A DNA stretch of 64,000 nt from NCBI GenBank assembly GCA_949751835.1, contig CATKHK010000005.1:744001-808000 (forward strand). Reading direction: 5' to 3'. The translations under genes and the position numbers were made by a program. This document shows, in pieces, positions 43,748-54,988 of the stretch; position 1 is the first letter of the stretch; the number at the start of each line of letters is the position of its first letter. The notes beneath the pieces were generated by a model. It saw only the letters and a list, made by a program, of their open reading frames with translations. It was not told the DNA's origin and did no database searches. Source of the DNA: Blepharisma japonicum (taxonomy: Eukaryota; Ciliophora; Heterotrichea; Heterotrichida; Blepharismidae).

Positions 43748-45301
43748 ATGTATCGCAGACTCATAGCTTTATCTCGGTCCTTTTCCACTCATGAAAACAT
43801 CTTCAAGCAATACCTCAAACAAGCTGAGCAAATTGCTGAAGAAGAAAAGAAAAAAGCTGAAGAAGTCAAAATAGATACAGAACAATCACTAGGGCCAAAA
43901 GAATCGGGTTTAACAGACCCAGCATTAAAATACCTTAAAGCAACCAAACTTATAGAGAAAATTATCAAGTCAAAATCAGTTGAAAAAATGCAGCTGATCA
44001 TTGAAGACGCCTTGTATGATGTATCGAAAAGCTATAAAGAGAAAAAAGACCAAGAAGAAAATGTGCTCAAACCAATGGAATTAGTTGAAAAACTAACATC
44101 ACTATGGGGTGAAAGACCAGATCTAAAAGTCCTTAATGTCCCTCCAGCTTCCATTTTCCGAACTATGCTAATCAGCCAGATATCTGATAATAAAGGATAT
44201 TTTGGGAAATTCCAAAGAATCACTAAAAATGAAGAAGGCGAATTCAACCCTTTCTTTTATGGAGAATTTTCAGAAGAATTTTGCATGAATATGATCAAAG
44301 GAATAGGAAAAACTGCCCAAGGGATCAGAGTTATTAGAAGAGTTGTAGACCACTTGGCGGCCTTTGATATCGAACCAAGCACAGAGCTTGTAAATTTGAT
44401 AGTTGATGAATCAATACAAGGAAGGTGGCCAAAAGTTCTCCTCACAACCCTTGAATATGCTGTCAAAAAAAGAACAAAAATTCCTTTAGAAACTTGGAGT
44501 AAAGCTATAAAATTTTACCGTTTTTGCGCTGAACATTTCGATAAAGCAAGTACCTGCATCAATTTGGCTATAAAAACTGGAGTTGACCCTGATTATGATT
44601 TAATCGAGCCACTTGTAGCCAAAAATTTAAAACATGGAAGAATTGAAGAAGCCAAAGACTTAGTAAATATGCTCAGAAGAGAAGTTCTAAATAGAAATAG
44701 AGTCAATGCTATCCTTGTCAGAGAGGAGCAAGCCAAAAAGACTGTAGAAATCATGAAAAAGTTTATCAACACCCTATTGGATTCTCGCAAGCCAAAGCCA
44801 GCCCATGAATATTACGATGAATATATAAGAGACCCTTATATCAGTAAAATCAGCGAGAGTTATGAAATTGGTTTCAAACTTTACCAAGACATTGGTGACG
44901 TTAGAGACGGCATATGGCTCTATGAGTTTATAAAAGAAGACAAAAAATTCGAATGGAATCAAAAACTCGTCACAAGCCTCCTAAAAATGGTTAATGAATT
45001 TGGAAAATCTGGTCTTGATGCTGCCAAAGATAAAGCCCATCAGATTTTTGTTAATAAGGAGCTTTACAGCACTTTTGCATTAAATTTATTGATAACTTAT
45101 TTTGGAAAGCATGAGGTGTGGGATCAATTAGAAATTATAGTTGCAAAGCTTCTAGAGCATAAAACCGAGGTAAATAAGTATACAAAATTAGCATTGGAGA
45201 GACAAATTGACAAATGCTTAAATCCTTCTTACAAAAGGCAGATTTTAGATAAAGTCAAACTGATTAATTTCCCTGAAGAAATCCCAGAAGAAGCTAAATA
45301 A
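43748..45301 (+). CDS. Helical protein with mitochondrial-type presequence, unknown
   Basis: 517 residues. The N-terminus M-Y-R-R-L-I-A-L-S-R-S-F-S-T-H is basic, hydroxylated and free of acids, as in mitochondrial targeting peptides. The rest is all-helical and charged, with pentatricopeptide/TPR-like text in the middle (G-V-D-P-D-Y-D-L-I-E-P-L-V-A-K-N-L-K-H-G). I do not recognise the family; a mitochondrial ribosome or RNA-handling role would fit such repeats but is only a guess. Begins 43 bp after the channel gene, same strand. Confidence 0.7.
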   Translation: MYRRLIALSRSFSTHENIFKQYLKQAEQIAEEEKKKAEEVKIDTEQSLGPKESGLTDPALKYLKATKLIEKIIKSKSVEKMQLIIEDALYDVSKSYKEKKDQEENVLKPMELVEKLTSLWGERPDLKVLNVPPASIFRTMLISQISDNKGYFGKFQRITKNEEGEFNPFFYGEFSEEFCMNMIKGIGKTAQGIRVIRRVVDHLAAFDIEPSTELVNLIVDESIQGRWPKVLLTTLEYAVKKRTKIPLETWSKAIKFYRFCAEHFDKASTCINLAIKTGVDPDYDLIEPLVAKNLKHGRIEEAKDLVNMLRREVLNRNRVNAILVREEQAKKTVEIMKKFINTLLDSRKPKPAHEYYDEYIRDPYISKISESYEIGFKLYQDIGDVRDGIWLYEFIKEDKKFEWNQKLVTSLLKMVNEFGKSGLDAAKDKAHQIFVNKELYSTFALNLLITYFGKHEVWDQLEIIVAKLLEHKTEVNKYTKLALERQIDKCLNPSYKRQILDKVKLINFPEEIPEEAK

Positions 45302-45320
45302 TCAATAAAATTATTTAAAT

Positions 45321-46730
45321 ATGTTTTCCTATAGTTCTTCTCAGAGAATTTCTGACATTTTCAGCATAACTCGGACCCCAGAAAGTGAACTTTATAATGA
45401 AGAAAGACAAATTTTGAGGCAGCACATTGGGAGGTTAAACAGATCATTTGACAGTAAAGAAAAAATTTTGAAAAGTTTTGAAGATTTATTGAGGGCTGTG
45501 CATTTTTTTGATAAACCTGACATAATCCCAACCCCGAATGATATGGACTGGATTAAGCAACAAATTTTAATTAGACAGGAAGATAGCCAGGAATCATATA
45601 AAAGACTATATGAAGATGAAAAAAAATTAAGAAAAGATGAAGAGCAGGAGTGAAGAGAAAGAGAAAAGAAATGGAAATACTTAGAAAAAGAGTGGGAAGA
45701 GTCTATAAGAAGAGGGAAAATTGCAGAAAATGAACAGAAAAGGAGGAGGGCTGGAGAGATTGAAAGAGAAAATGAAGGACTAAAAATTATGATGAGAGAG
45801 ACTAGGAATAAATATGAAGAATTGGAAGGAATAAATAAGAATATGAGAAGGGAGTGAAAGGAAAGAGATGTGATGATAGAAGAGCTGAAAGAAGAATTAG
45901 AAATATTGAGAAGTACAGTAAGAGAGTATAGAAATAAATATGAAGAAGAATGTGAGGGGATGAGGAAGTCGAGAACTGAATTTAAAGAAAATTATTTAGC
46001 AGAAGAATTATTTCATGTCAAAAATAGATTTAATGCTCTACAAGAAGAGCATGAATTCACGCTGAAAAAGCTAAAAGCAATCGAGTCTTTTAAAGGATTA
46101 GAAGGAAAAGGAAACACAAAAAATATTTTAGAGCTTGAAAAAAGAAATAAAGAGCTTGAAGGGAGACTGCAGGTTTTAGAAAAAGCCTATGCAAACCAAT
46201 TGAATATTTTAGATAAAAAGAAAAATGAAAAAAATAATGAAGAAGAAAGTCCAGAAATAAGGGTAGAAAATGGCTTAGATGAAAAGCAAACTAATCAAGT
46301 TCCAGCAAAACTTATAAATCCTTTTCAGAAATTAAATAACGTAGAATCATTAAGCCTTGAAGACAGAATTCTTCAAACCCCTCTTTCTAATCACTCAGAA
46401 AAAGACAGTTTAAAGCATTTATTTTCAATCAAACCAAGCCATGACAACGCTCTTGATCCTAAAATCCAACCAAATTCTCATAAAATACACAAAGCAGAAT
46501 CCAAAAAATTTAAAAAATCATTAAAGCATAAAGGCTTATCTGTAAATCTTCATACTGACCGTTCTGATTTGTCGACCAGAAAGGATCCATTTGATGGGGG
46601 CTCGCAAATGTCAAAAACAGACAGAAAAAGTAGTAGGGAAAGACTAACAACAGAAAAAGGAGATTTCTGTGAGGTCTGTGTCAAAGTCCATGGCCACAAA
46701 TGGGCTAACTCTCCTTATAAAGAAAAATAA
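45321..46730 (+). CDS. Coiled-coil protein
   Basis: 469 residues with in-frame TGA codons at 45651 and 45855 read as Trp. Residues 1-110 polar; 110-310 a long charged coiled coil (E-E-L-K-E-E-L-E-I-L-R-S-T-V-R-E-Y); then a disordered Ser/Lys-rich part; the C-terminus has F-C-E-V-C-V-K-V-H-G-H-K-W, a possible single zinc knuckle. Converges with the DYRK gene, 11 bp between stops. Likely cytoskeletal or basal-body associated by composition only. Confidence 0.7.
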
Positions 46731-46741
46731 ATAATTAAACA

Positions 46742-48376
46742 TTATTTACAGGTTATTTTCTTACTTAAAAAGTCTTCACTCAAAAATGACTTTGATTTCT
46801 TTGTAATTGGCTTCTTCCTTGGGGATAGCTGTGGCCTAGAGTTTTGGCAAATCCAAGGATGCCTTAAAGCTTCATCAGGATTCAACCTCTTGTCTGGGTC
46901 TCAGTTCAAAATATCTTTTACAAACTCCAGGAACAACCCATCATTAGTTCCAATCATAGCTGCTAGTGGCCTTGTATTTGGGTATCTTAATTTCCCTCTC
47001 GAATTTGGGACAATTTTTGGCTGTCCGTCTGGCTCAAAAAATAATTTTTTCCTTGTACTTTGCTCCAATATGTTAGGAGGTGGAACCCCTAATACCTCAA
47101 TAATCCTTAGCAGCTGCTCATGCTCATTTTCTCCAGGAAATAATGGATAGCCAGTATGAAGCTCTACAACAATGCACCCAAAACTCCACATATCAATACC
47201 TGTCGTATAAGGAATTCCTAATATTATTTCAGGTGCTCTATAAAACCTTGACTGAATATATGTATAAATCCTTTCTGCTTCAAAACAAGAAGAGCCATAG
47301 TCAATTATTTTTATTGCAGACTCGTTTGGAGATTTTAGTAATATATTTTCTGGCTTTAGGTCACAGTGAATTATGGAATAAAGCTTAGTGAATCGCATAG
47401 CGATTAATATTTGAATTGCAAATCTACGAACGAGAGATAAAGATAAGCCTTCAAAAGAGTTGAGTTTTAAGAATTCGTAGAGATTAATAGATAAAAGCTC
47501 AAATGTAAGTATCAAATGCTTTCGAAACATAAAATTGTCCTTTATTCTAACAATATTGTATTTGTCCTCTGGATCTTGTGCTTTCAATAAATCAAGGACC
47601 TTCACCTCGACAGCACCTTGCTTAATGAACCTTTTTTTATTTTTTATGATTTTCAATGCGACGATCTCGCCATTCTTATGATCCATACATTTCAATACCT
47701 GCCCAAAAGATCCTTTCCCTAAAAAGCTTAAAGCCTCATACCTATAGCCAATATGATCCCCAATAACACAATTATAATTTCCTTTCTCATCGTCGTATCC
47801 ATAATTGAAATTTTCATTATTCGCATGGATTTTAGGTGCTCCTGACCCTATAAAATAAATTTCTTTATAATCCAGAATTTCTGATTGTTCATATTCAGTT
47901 AGCATATTTCCCATGTTTTTCAAGACTTCGCCAGGTGATAAATAAAGTTTCAGATTTTTTTTTGACTCAGTTGATAATGATTTTAAATGTGACCGAGCAG
48001 TTCTAGTTCTACTTGAGTTCAAACTTTGTAAAGAGCTTGAAGGACTGTTAAAGCTCAGGTTTATTTGTTTAGTAGCTCTGCTTGATAAAAGCCCTTCAAA
48101 GACGCGACGGGACGACGAAGAGTTGTTTAATGAGTTGTTGGAACTCGACTTATATTGGATTGGGAGGATTGGGACTTTTTTGGATCGAGTTGTTGCTAGG
48201 CCAGATGGAAGCTTTATTTGACGGCGAGGGGAAGCTTGCACTTTGGTTAGGCCTAAGAAAAGTTTAGGTTGCGGGTGAATGCGCTTAACAGAGCCTTCAT
48301 CGAAACTGTTTCCTATAGACCTAGACGAAGCTTTGAATCGATGTACACGGGTTAAGGATTGGGAATCAAAAGACAT
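46742..48376 (-). CDS. DYRK-family protein kinase
   Basis: 544 residues with one TGA (Trp) near 46901. N-terminal 200 residues Ser/Arg-rich; kinase about 215-510 with L-G-K-G-S-F-G-Q-V, A-L-K-I-I, H-C-D-L-K-P-E-N (Cys in place of Arg, typical of DYRK), activation loop Y-T-Y-I-Q-S-R-F-Y-R-A-P-E where the second Tyr is autophosphorylated, and the CMGC insert L-G-V-P-P. A Ser/Thr kinase of the CMGC group acting in growth, cell-cycle or morphology control. C-terminal tail rich in Lys and Ser. Confidence 0.93.
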
Positions 48377-48749
48377 ATTTAATAGAAAATGTTAATGCAT
48401 ATTAAAACTGGAGATTTATGTAAATGGAAATTTTCTTGCTTTAGAAGATATTTTATAATTATTTAGAAGCATTCAATTTCATTTATATTATACATTTATT
48501 ATTTTAAATATTTGTGGAAATTTCATACATAGATTAATAATCAATGCTATTATAAGAAGAGGACTATTATTGTTATGATAATGTAAGAGCACTGCCATAT
48601 TCGCATGAAGAACAGTTCATTAGTTATTATAACGCTAAAGCCTGCAAAAAGTGTTAGATAAATCTTTTACTGATAAATAAGTATCCTCATAAGTTAATAA
48701 ATTCTGATACTTATATATAGCAATATAAATAGTGGTTTTATTTAATAAT
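48377..48749. other. AT-rich spacer
   Basis: 373 bp between divergent DYRK and CoA-transferase genes; nothing recognised. Confidence 0.6.
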
Positions 48750-50168
48750 ATGCTCAAGAGATCAATTTGCCAATTTTACAAAACCTGCCACGAAGCAATA
48801 TCAGACATATCTTCAGACTCCTCGATTGCAGTTGGTGGGTTTGGCACAACTGGAGTCCCTGAAAACTTGCTTAAAGCTTTAAGCGAAAAGCCAGTTTCAG
48901 GCTTAAAATTCATGAGCATAGATTGCACAATTGATAATTATGGCATTGACTGAGTTTTAAAAAACAAACAAATTTCCCACCTAACCGTCTCATATGTAGG
49001 AGACAGCCCAAACTTCCAAAAACAATTTTTTGACGGAACTCTTTCCGTCGATTTCACACCTATGGGAACTCTTGTAGAAAAATTCCGAACAGGAGGCGCA
49101 GGAATCCCTGCATTTTATACAAAAACAGGCACAAAAACCCCTTATGTCAGTGGCCTCCCAAAACGTTATAAACCTGGAGGCCTTGAAGTCGCAGAATACA
49201 GCCTCCCTAAAGACACAAAAATGTTTAATAACAGAGAATACATATTAGAACCCTCACTAAATGCAGATTTTGCCTTCATAAAAGCCTGAAAAGGAGACAA
49301 ATTAGGAAATTTAGTATTTAAAGGTAACTCACAGAACTCCAACCCAGATGTTGCAAAATGTGCAAAAATTGCTATAGCAGAGGTAGAAGAATTGGTAGAG
49401 CCTGGAGAAATTGACCCAAAACATGTCCATTTGCCTGGAGTATATGTTGATAGAATAGTAAATCCATCAATTTATATAAAGCCAATACTACATTTGAAGC
49501 ATAAATCTAACTTTGAGGTTTCTGCAGCTGAAAATCTAATATTGACAAGGGCAGCTAAAGAAATTAAATCAGGAATGATTGTAAATTTAGGCGTCGGGCT
49601 GCCTATTTTTCTCCAAAAATACTTACAAGATAAAAATATTATTCTTCAATCAGAAAACGGCTTATTAGGAGTTGGAGACTACCCAGAACCAGGGCAGGAA
49701 GACCCTGATCTGGTTAATCCTGCAAAAGAAACCATCACAATGAATCCAGGAGCTGCACTCTTTGAAAGCTCTGAAAGTTTTGCTATGATCAGAGGATCGC
49801 ATATCGACATAAGTGTACTAGGGGCTTTACAAGTATCATTAAGTTGTGATATTGCAAGCTGAATGATCCCAGGAAAATTAATTCGAGGGATGGGTGGAGC
49901 TATGGACTTGGTAGGGTCTGATTCAAAAAAAATAGTGACTATGATACACAACTTTAAGGATCAGTCAAGAATTGTGGAAAAATGTAGTTATCCTCTGACA
50001 GGGACTAATATAAGTATGCTCATAACTGAGCTTGGGGTGTTTGAAAATAGAGAAGGGAGGCTTACATTAATTGAATTAATGCCAGGAGTTGATTTGGAAC
50101 TTATTCAGGCCAAAACTAAATGCAGATTTGAGACTTGCTCAAGCTTAAAGCATGTAGGACAAGCTTAA
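48750..50168 (+). CDS. Succinyl-CoA:3-ketoacid CoA transferase
   Basis: 472 residues with three in-frame TGA (Trp). Start at ATG 48750, giving a short presequence M-L-K-R-S-I-C-Q-F-Y-K-T. Both halves of the CoA-transferase are fused in one chain as in mitochondrial SCOT: V-G-G-F-G-T-T-G-V-P-E and G-A-G-I-P-A-F-Y-T in the alpha part, and S-E-N-G-L-L-G-V-G with the catalytic Glu in the beta part; G-A-M-D-L-V near the end. It moves CoA from succinyl-CoA to acetoacetate so that ketone bodies can be burned in the mitochondrion. No introns. Confidence 0.95.
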
Positions 50169-50245
50169 TTTAACCAATTTTACTAATAAATTTAATATAG
50201 ACTTATAGTATCTCTAAAACACTTAATCCTAATTTAAATAAAATT

Positions 50246-51073
50246 ATGTCTAACGAGCCAAGAATTTGGACCTTACAAGATTTCGAAATCGGCAAAGCCC
50301 TGGGCAAGGGAAAATTCGGCCATGTCTACCTCGCCAGAGAAAAGCGAACCCACTACATAGTCGCTTTAAAAATGCTCAGCAAGCGGCAGCTTCTTGAAGT
50401 AATGATTATTTAGTCACGTATGGAGCGGCAGCTTAGGCGGGAAATTGAAATCCAATCCCATCTCAAACATCCCAACATTTTACGACTTTTTGGCTATTTC
50501 TGGGATGAAAAACGCATTTATTTGATACTTGAATACGCTCCAAATGGTGAGCTTTTTAACGAACTCCGCATCGAAAGGAAATTTTCTGAGCCAAAATCCG
50601 CAAATTATATTGAACAAGTAATTAATGCCCTAATGTATTTGCATGAAAACAATATAATTCATAGAGATATCAAACCAGAAAATTTATTAAATTCTTGTGG
50701 AATCATAAAAATCAGCGACTTTGGGTGGTCTGTGCATGCCCCAACAACAAGAAGGAAAACACTGTGTGGGACTCTTGATTATTTGCCGCCGGAAATGGTG
50801 TGTAGGGAAGAGTATGATGAGTTTATAGACCATTGGGCGTTAGGGGTGCTAACTTATGAGTTTTTAGTGGGGGAACCGCCTTTTGAAAGTAGAGAGCCGA
50901 GAGAAACTTATAGGAGGATAGAAGGGCTACAGTATAATTTTCCGAGTCATATAAGTGAAGAAGCGAGAGATTTTATATCAAAGCTGCTAAGAAGAAATCC
51001 GTATGAAAGAATGAGCTTGGAAGAAGCACTAGAGCATCCATGGCTGGTAAATCACAGAAATAGTATGGTATAA
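50246..51073 (+). CDS. Aurora-type mitotic kinase
   Basis: 270 residues after removal of intron gtaatgattatttag (50399-50413), which sits between the beta-3 strand and helix C. Compact kinase with almost no extensions: [30 protein letters not shown] and activation loop [16 protein letters not shown], the Aurora signature with the activating Thr. Short N-terminus lacks the usual destruction-box region. Controls chromosome segregation or cilium disassembly in other eukaryotes. Confidence 0.94.
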
Positions 51074-51128
51074 CTATGTAAATTTTTATTTTTTTAATTA
51101 ATTTATTGAGGAACTTAATTTATATATT

Positions 51129-51437
51129 ATGAGTGATTTGCTTATATTGCAGTTAGAGTGCAAATTTGATAAGTGGAATAATAATTATAAAATGGAATTA
51201 GGCACCTTGGAATTAGACTTAAAAGGCAGCATCAAAAATGTAACTTATAAATAGAGTTCAGGAGAGCTAGAAGGATGGCCTGAAGAAAATAGAAAACGAG
51301 TGCTTACAATGCTGGAAGATTCTGGTGCACTTTTAGGCTCAGATTCTTTCCGAAGACTAGTTGTTGCTTATACAGGTTATGAGTATTTAATTACAATTAC
51401 CCGAGATTCCATATTAGTTCTATTAAGAGAAAATTAA
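51129..51437 (+). CDS. Small roadblock-like protein, possible LAMTOR4, one intron
   Basis: 97 residues: exon 51129-51239, intron gtaacttataaatag (51240-51254), exon to TAA 51435-51437. The text K-G-S-I-K-N-S-S-G-E-L-E-G and [19 protein letters not shown], then V-L-L-R-E-N, matches the layout of LAMTOR4 (E-G-A-V-L-A-S-S-G-D-L-E-N ... F-K-R-L-S-V-V-F-G-E-H-T-L-L-V-T-V, then V-V-K-R-Q-N) as I recall it. LAMTOR4 is a subunit of the Ragulator complex that anchors Rag GTPases on lysosomes for TORC1 signalling. Too short for a firm call; another roadblock/LC7 protein is possible. Confidence 0.6.
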
Positions 51438-51481
51438 CTAGTCACTTTACTTTACATTTCCATCTATCTTTTGTAATAAAT

Positions 51482-52549
51482 ATGCTTGATATTCGTGTAG
51501 GAGGCAGATATCGAATTGGCAAAAAAATCGGTAGTGGGTCATTTGGAGAAATTTATATCGGTGTCGACATCCAGACCAACGAAGAAGTCGCTATTAAGCT
51601 TGAAAAAATAGATTCAAGACATCCTCAGCTTATTTATGAAAGTAAACTGATACGGTTGCTGCAGGGCGGACCCGGACTTCCAGGTATTCTCTGATATGGA
51701 GTTGAAGGCAACTATAACGCAATGGTCATGGAATTATTAGGTCCGAGCCTCGAAGATCTCTTTAACTTCTGCAATCGGCGCTTTACTTTGAAAACTGTAC
51801 TTATGCTTGCCGATCAAATGATCTGTAGGGTGGAATACGTCCACTCTAAGAATTTCATACACAGAGATATCAAGCCTGACAATTTCTTAATAGGTCTCGG
51901 CAAGCGGAGCAGCCTTCTGCATATAATAGACTTCGGGCTAGCCAAAAAGTATAGAGACCAGAAAACTCATAAGCATATTCCTTATATTGAAGGAAAAAGC
52001 CTTACAGGGACTGCAAGATATGCCTCAATTAATACCCATATGGGCATTGAGCAGTCAAGAAGGGACGATCTGGAGTCAATAGGCTACGTTTTGATGTATT
52101 TTTTAAGAGGAAGTTTGCCATGGCAAGGAATTTCAGCTCATGGAAAACAAGAGAAATATCAAAAAATAAAAGAAGCCAAAATGAGCTCAGCGGTTGAAGC
52201 ATTGTGCAGAGGGTTTCCACCCGAGTTTGTAATATATCTTAATTACTGCAGAGAACTGAAATTTGAGGATAAGCCGGATTATGGATATTTGAGGAGGCTA
52301 TTTAAAGATCTTTTTGTAAGGGAAGGATATGAATATGATTATGTTTTTGACTGGACACTATTAAATTATTCTAATGCAAGACCACAAAGACATAGGCCAA
52401 GGATTGAGGAAGAGAAAAAAGAAGTTAAAGATGTAAGTAAAGAGGTGATAAATGCAAGCTCAAATAAGGAGAGCGAAATAAAGCCGATTGAAAAGCAAGA
52501 CACGAAAAAGTCTGAAAAGAAAAGCAAGAGTAAGTGCGATATTTTTTAA
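51482..52549 (+). CDS. Casein kinase 1 with C-terminal CaaX-like end
   Basis: 355 residues, one TGA (Trp) at 51692-51694. CK1 kinase domain about 8-290: [31 protein letters not shown], and the CK1-specific [12 protein letters not shown] and [10 protein letters not shown]. The tail is Lys/Glu-rich and ends K-S-K-C-D-I-F, which has the form of a CaaX prenylation box. Constitutive Ser/Thr kinase of many pathways. Converges with the coiled-coil gene, 23 bp between stops. Confidence 0.94.
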
Positions 52550-52572
52550 TAAAAATGTAAAATATAAAAAAA

Positions 52573-54051
52573 TTATAGTAGCATGGAGAGTTTGGATTTT
52601 ATTGATTCAAGAATCATGGAGTTAACGTTGTCTTCGGCTTCTATTGTACTTAGAGGTGAAAGGCCTTTTAGAAGACTTTCATGGCGCTTGGCTTTTCTTT
52701 CGAGATTTTTTGCGTATTTGTGGATGTCTGTAAGTTTTTCGAGAGACTCAATGGATTTGCAAGAGTTTTCAAGAAGCTCTTTAGCTTCAATTTCTCTAAG
52801 CCGCTTTTGGTCTTCTAAATAATTACGCCTATTAGGTCTAAAAGAAGCAGAGTCCTGCATCACACTCAATTGTGAGCTGCTACTATCGCTCTCCGAGCTC
52901 ATCCTACTATGTCTTTTCATAGTAGTTTGTGATCTTCTAATTGCAGGTGCTCTATGCGACAAACTTTGTGATTTTGGCAAAATTTCCTTCTTTTTGTCAA
53001 TTCTTTTTATGCTTTCCTCTAACTCCTGCTTTTTCTGCCTATCAATTATCGGTGGAAAATGCTCAATAACGATTTTCCCGTACTCAATTCTTTTATTTGC
53101 AAGCAATTTTTTTTCCAATGACATATATTCTTGCTTTTCACGTTCTTTTCTATCATTTTCAATCACCTCACTCATAAATTTGCTTGAATACATTGTAGGG
53201 CTTTCTCCTCTACTTGTGCTTTGGGATTTTATTTTTGGCTTTTCATCGATATATTTTTGGTATTTTTCTATATGAGTTTCTATATCTGCGTGCCTTATTG
53301 GTGAAAAAATTTCTCGCTTTTTGATTAAAACCGTTTTTCTTCTTTCCATTTCAGGTCTAACTACTTTTTCTTGATATTCTTCTTCTATTTTTTTATATAG
53401 CGGTTTTTCTTTAGAAAGGCTTTTCATCTCAGTTTTTGCTTTAAATAAATTCAATTTTCGTTGCTCTCTTTTAGCCACTAGTTCGTCAACTCGCTTTCTT
53501 TTAGCTAGATTAATTCTGTCCATCTCGAGCTGTTGCTGCCACAAGGATTCCTCATATTCCTTTTCTTCTTCTTTTATTTCTTTAAGTAGCTCCTCTTCTT
53601 TTTCCTTCAACTTTTTAGCTCTTTCTTTTAACAATTTTTTTGCAAAATCAGCAGCATACTGATATTTTTCATTTTCTGAAGTAAAAACGACTCTTTTTTT
53701 TTCCTTAGGCTTGCTCTCTTGCATTGATTTTGCTTTTGCTTTCTTTTTTTCTTTGATCTCATATTTAATCTCTTCAAAAAAATCATCATCACTTTTTTCA
53801 TTAATTTCTTCTTCGCTTTCTACATCACAAATAACAGGCTCCAATTCAATGACTCCCTTCCTTTTTTCCTTCCCATTTCCTTTATTTTCTCTATTTTTCA
53901 CAATTTTCGCAAAATTTCCACCAAGACTTGCAATAATATTTTTCTTAACTCTTTTTATAACACTCCACGCTGCAAAGTCTTCATAGTCTTTTGATCCAAT
54001 TGAGTTTAAAAGGACTTCCATGTAATTTTTTAGCCTTTTTCGCTTCGGCAT
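52573..54051 (-). CDS. Large charged coiled-coil protein
   Basis: 492 residues, one frame without introns. Basic start M-P-K-R-K-R-L-K-N-Y, acidic patch E-S-E-E-E-I-N-E-K-S-D-D-D, then long helix rich in Lys and Glu (K-L-L-K-E-R-A-K-K-L-K-E-K-E-E-E-L), an R-P-E-M-E-R-R-K-T-V motif, Ser-rich region, and a final helical part. Such proteins are common in ciliary axonemes and basal bodies, but no family was recognised. Only 78 bp separate its start from the divergent uS2 gene. Confidence 0.75.
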   Translation of the reverse strand: MPKRKRLKNYMEVLLNSIGSKDYEDFAAWSVIKRVKKNIIASLGGNFAKIVKNRENKGNGKEKRKGVIELEPVICDVESEEEINEKSDDDFFEEIKYEIKEKKKAKAKSMQESKPKEKKRVVFTSENEKYQYAADFAKKLLKERAKKLKEKEEELLKEIKEEEKEYEESLWQQQLEMDRINLAKRKRVDELVAKREQRKLNLFKAKTEMKSLSKEKPLYKKIEEEYQEKVVRPEMERRKTVLIKKREIFSPIRHADIETHIEKYQKYIDEKPKIKSQSTSRGESPTMYSSKFMSEVIENDRKEREKQEYMSLEKKLLANKRIEYGKIVIEHFPPIIDRQKKQELEESIKRIDKKKEILPKSQSLSHRAPAIRRSQTTMKRHSRMSSESDSSSSQLSVMQDSASFRPNRRNYLEDQKRLREIEAKELLENSCKSIESLEKLTDIHKYAKNLERKAKRHESLLKGLSPLSTIEAEDNVNSMILESIKSKLSMLL

Positions 54052-54129
54052 CTTCTTGAAAATCCAAGCTATTTAATATCAATTTATTCATGTACTCTGC
54101 ATCAAATTGGACATATTTTTTAGCCACTC

Positions 54130-54939
54130 ATGAGCCAGCAACGCAAGCAGCAAAGAGAAGAGGACATTCAGCTTTTACTTGCAGTTAAAGCCCACCTTGG
54201 CACTCCTAATGTTTCAGAGCAAATGAAGCCTTATGTTTTCCAAAAACGTACAGATGGCTTAAACATCATCCACCTAGGCAAAACCTGGGAAAAATTGATG
54301 TTGGCAGCCAGAGCTATCGTTGCTGTCGAAAACCCAAGTGACGTTATAGTCATCAGTGCTCGTCCTTATGGTCAACGTGCAGTGCTCAAATTCTCTCAAT
54401 ACACTGAAACTGCTTATCTCGCTGGCAGATGGACTCCAGGTACTTTTACAAACCAAAAAATCCCTAAATTCATGGAGCCAAGACTTATCATTGTGACAGA
54501 CCCACTTACAGACCACCAAGCTTTAATTGAAGCTTCCTATGCAAATGTCCCAACAATTGCATTTTGTGATACAGACTCGCCAATGAAATATGTCGATATT
54601 GCGATCCCTTGCAATAATAAAGCTAAGAACTCAATTGCTATGATGTACTGGTTACTAGCAAGAGAAGTGCTTTATTTAAGAGGAGCCTTAAGCAGAACAC
54701 AGCAATGGGATGTGATGGTCGATTTATTCATATGGAGAGACATCGAGGCTGAAGAAAGAGCTGCCAAAGAAAAAGGAGAAGCTGTAAGAGAAACTAGACA
54801 GAGAAGAAAGGAACAGTATGATGAAGCAGGAAATGAGGAACAAGCTGAAGGAGTAGCTAACGAAGAAAATTGGGGCGAGCAAGATAATTGGGATGCAGTA
54901 CCAGAAGCTGAAGGACAACCAGCCCAAGGTTGGGAATAA
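54130..54939 (+). CDS. RPSA: 40S ribosomal protein SA (uS2)
   Basis: 269 residues, uS2 family: [10 protein letters not shown] near the start, [52 protein letters not shown] and the C-terminal extension with W repeats (N-W-G-E-Q-D-N-W-D, ending Q-G-W-E), all typical of eukaryotic RPSA. Component of the small ribosomal subunit near the mRNA exit. Here Trp is coded by both TGG and TGA in the window, and this highly expressed gene uses TGG only. Confidence 0.96.
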   Translation: MSQQRKQQREEDIQLLLAVKAHLGTPNVSEQMKPYVFQKRTDGLNIIHLGKTWEKLMLAARAIVAVENPSDVIVISARPYGQRAVLKFSQYTETAYLAGRWTPGTFTNQKIPKFMEPRLIIVTDPLTDHQALIEASYANVPTIAFCDTDSPMKYVDIAIPCNNKAKNSIAMMYWLLAREVLYLRGALSRTQQWDVMVDLFIWRDIEAEERAAKEKGEAVRETRQRRKEQYDEAGNEEQAEGVANEENWGEQDNWDAVPEAEGQPAQGWE

Positions 54940-54988
54940 ATAATTCCATTTTAGAAAAATAATAGATATAAATTTGAATTGGCGGTAT

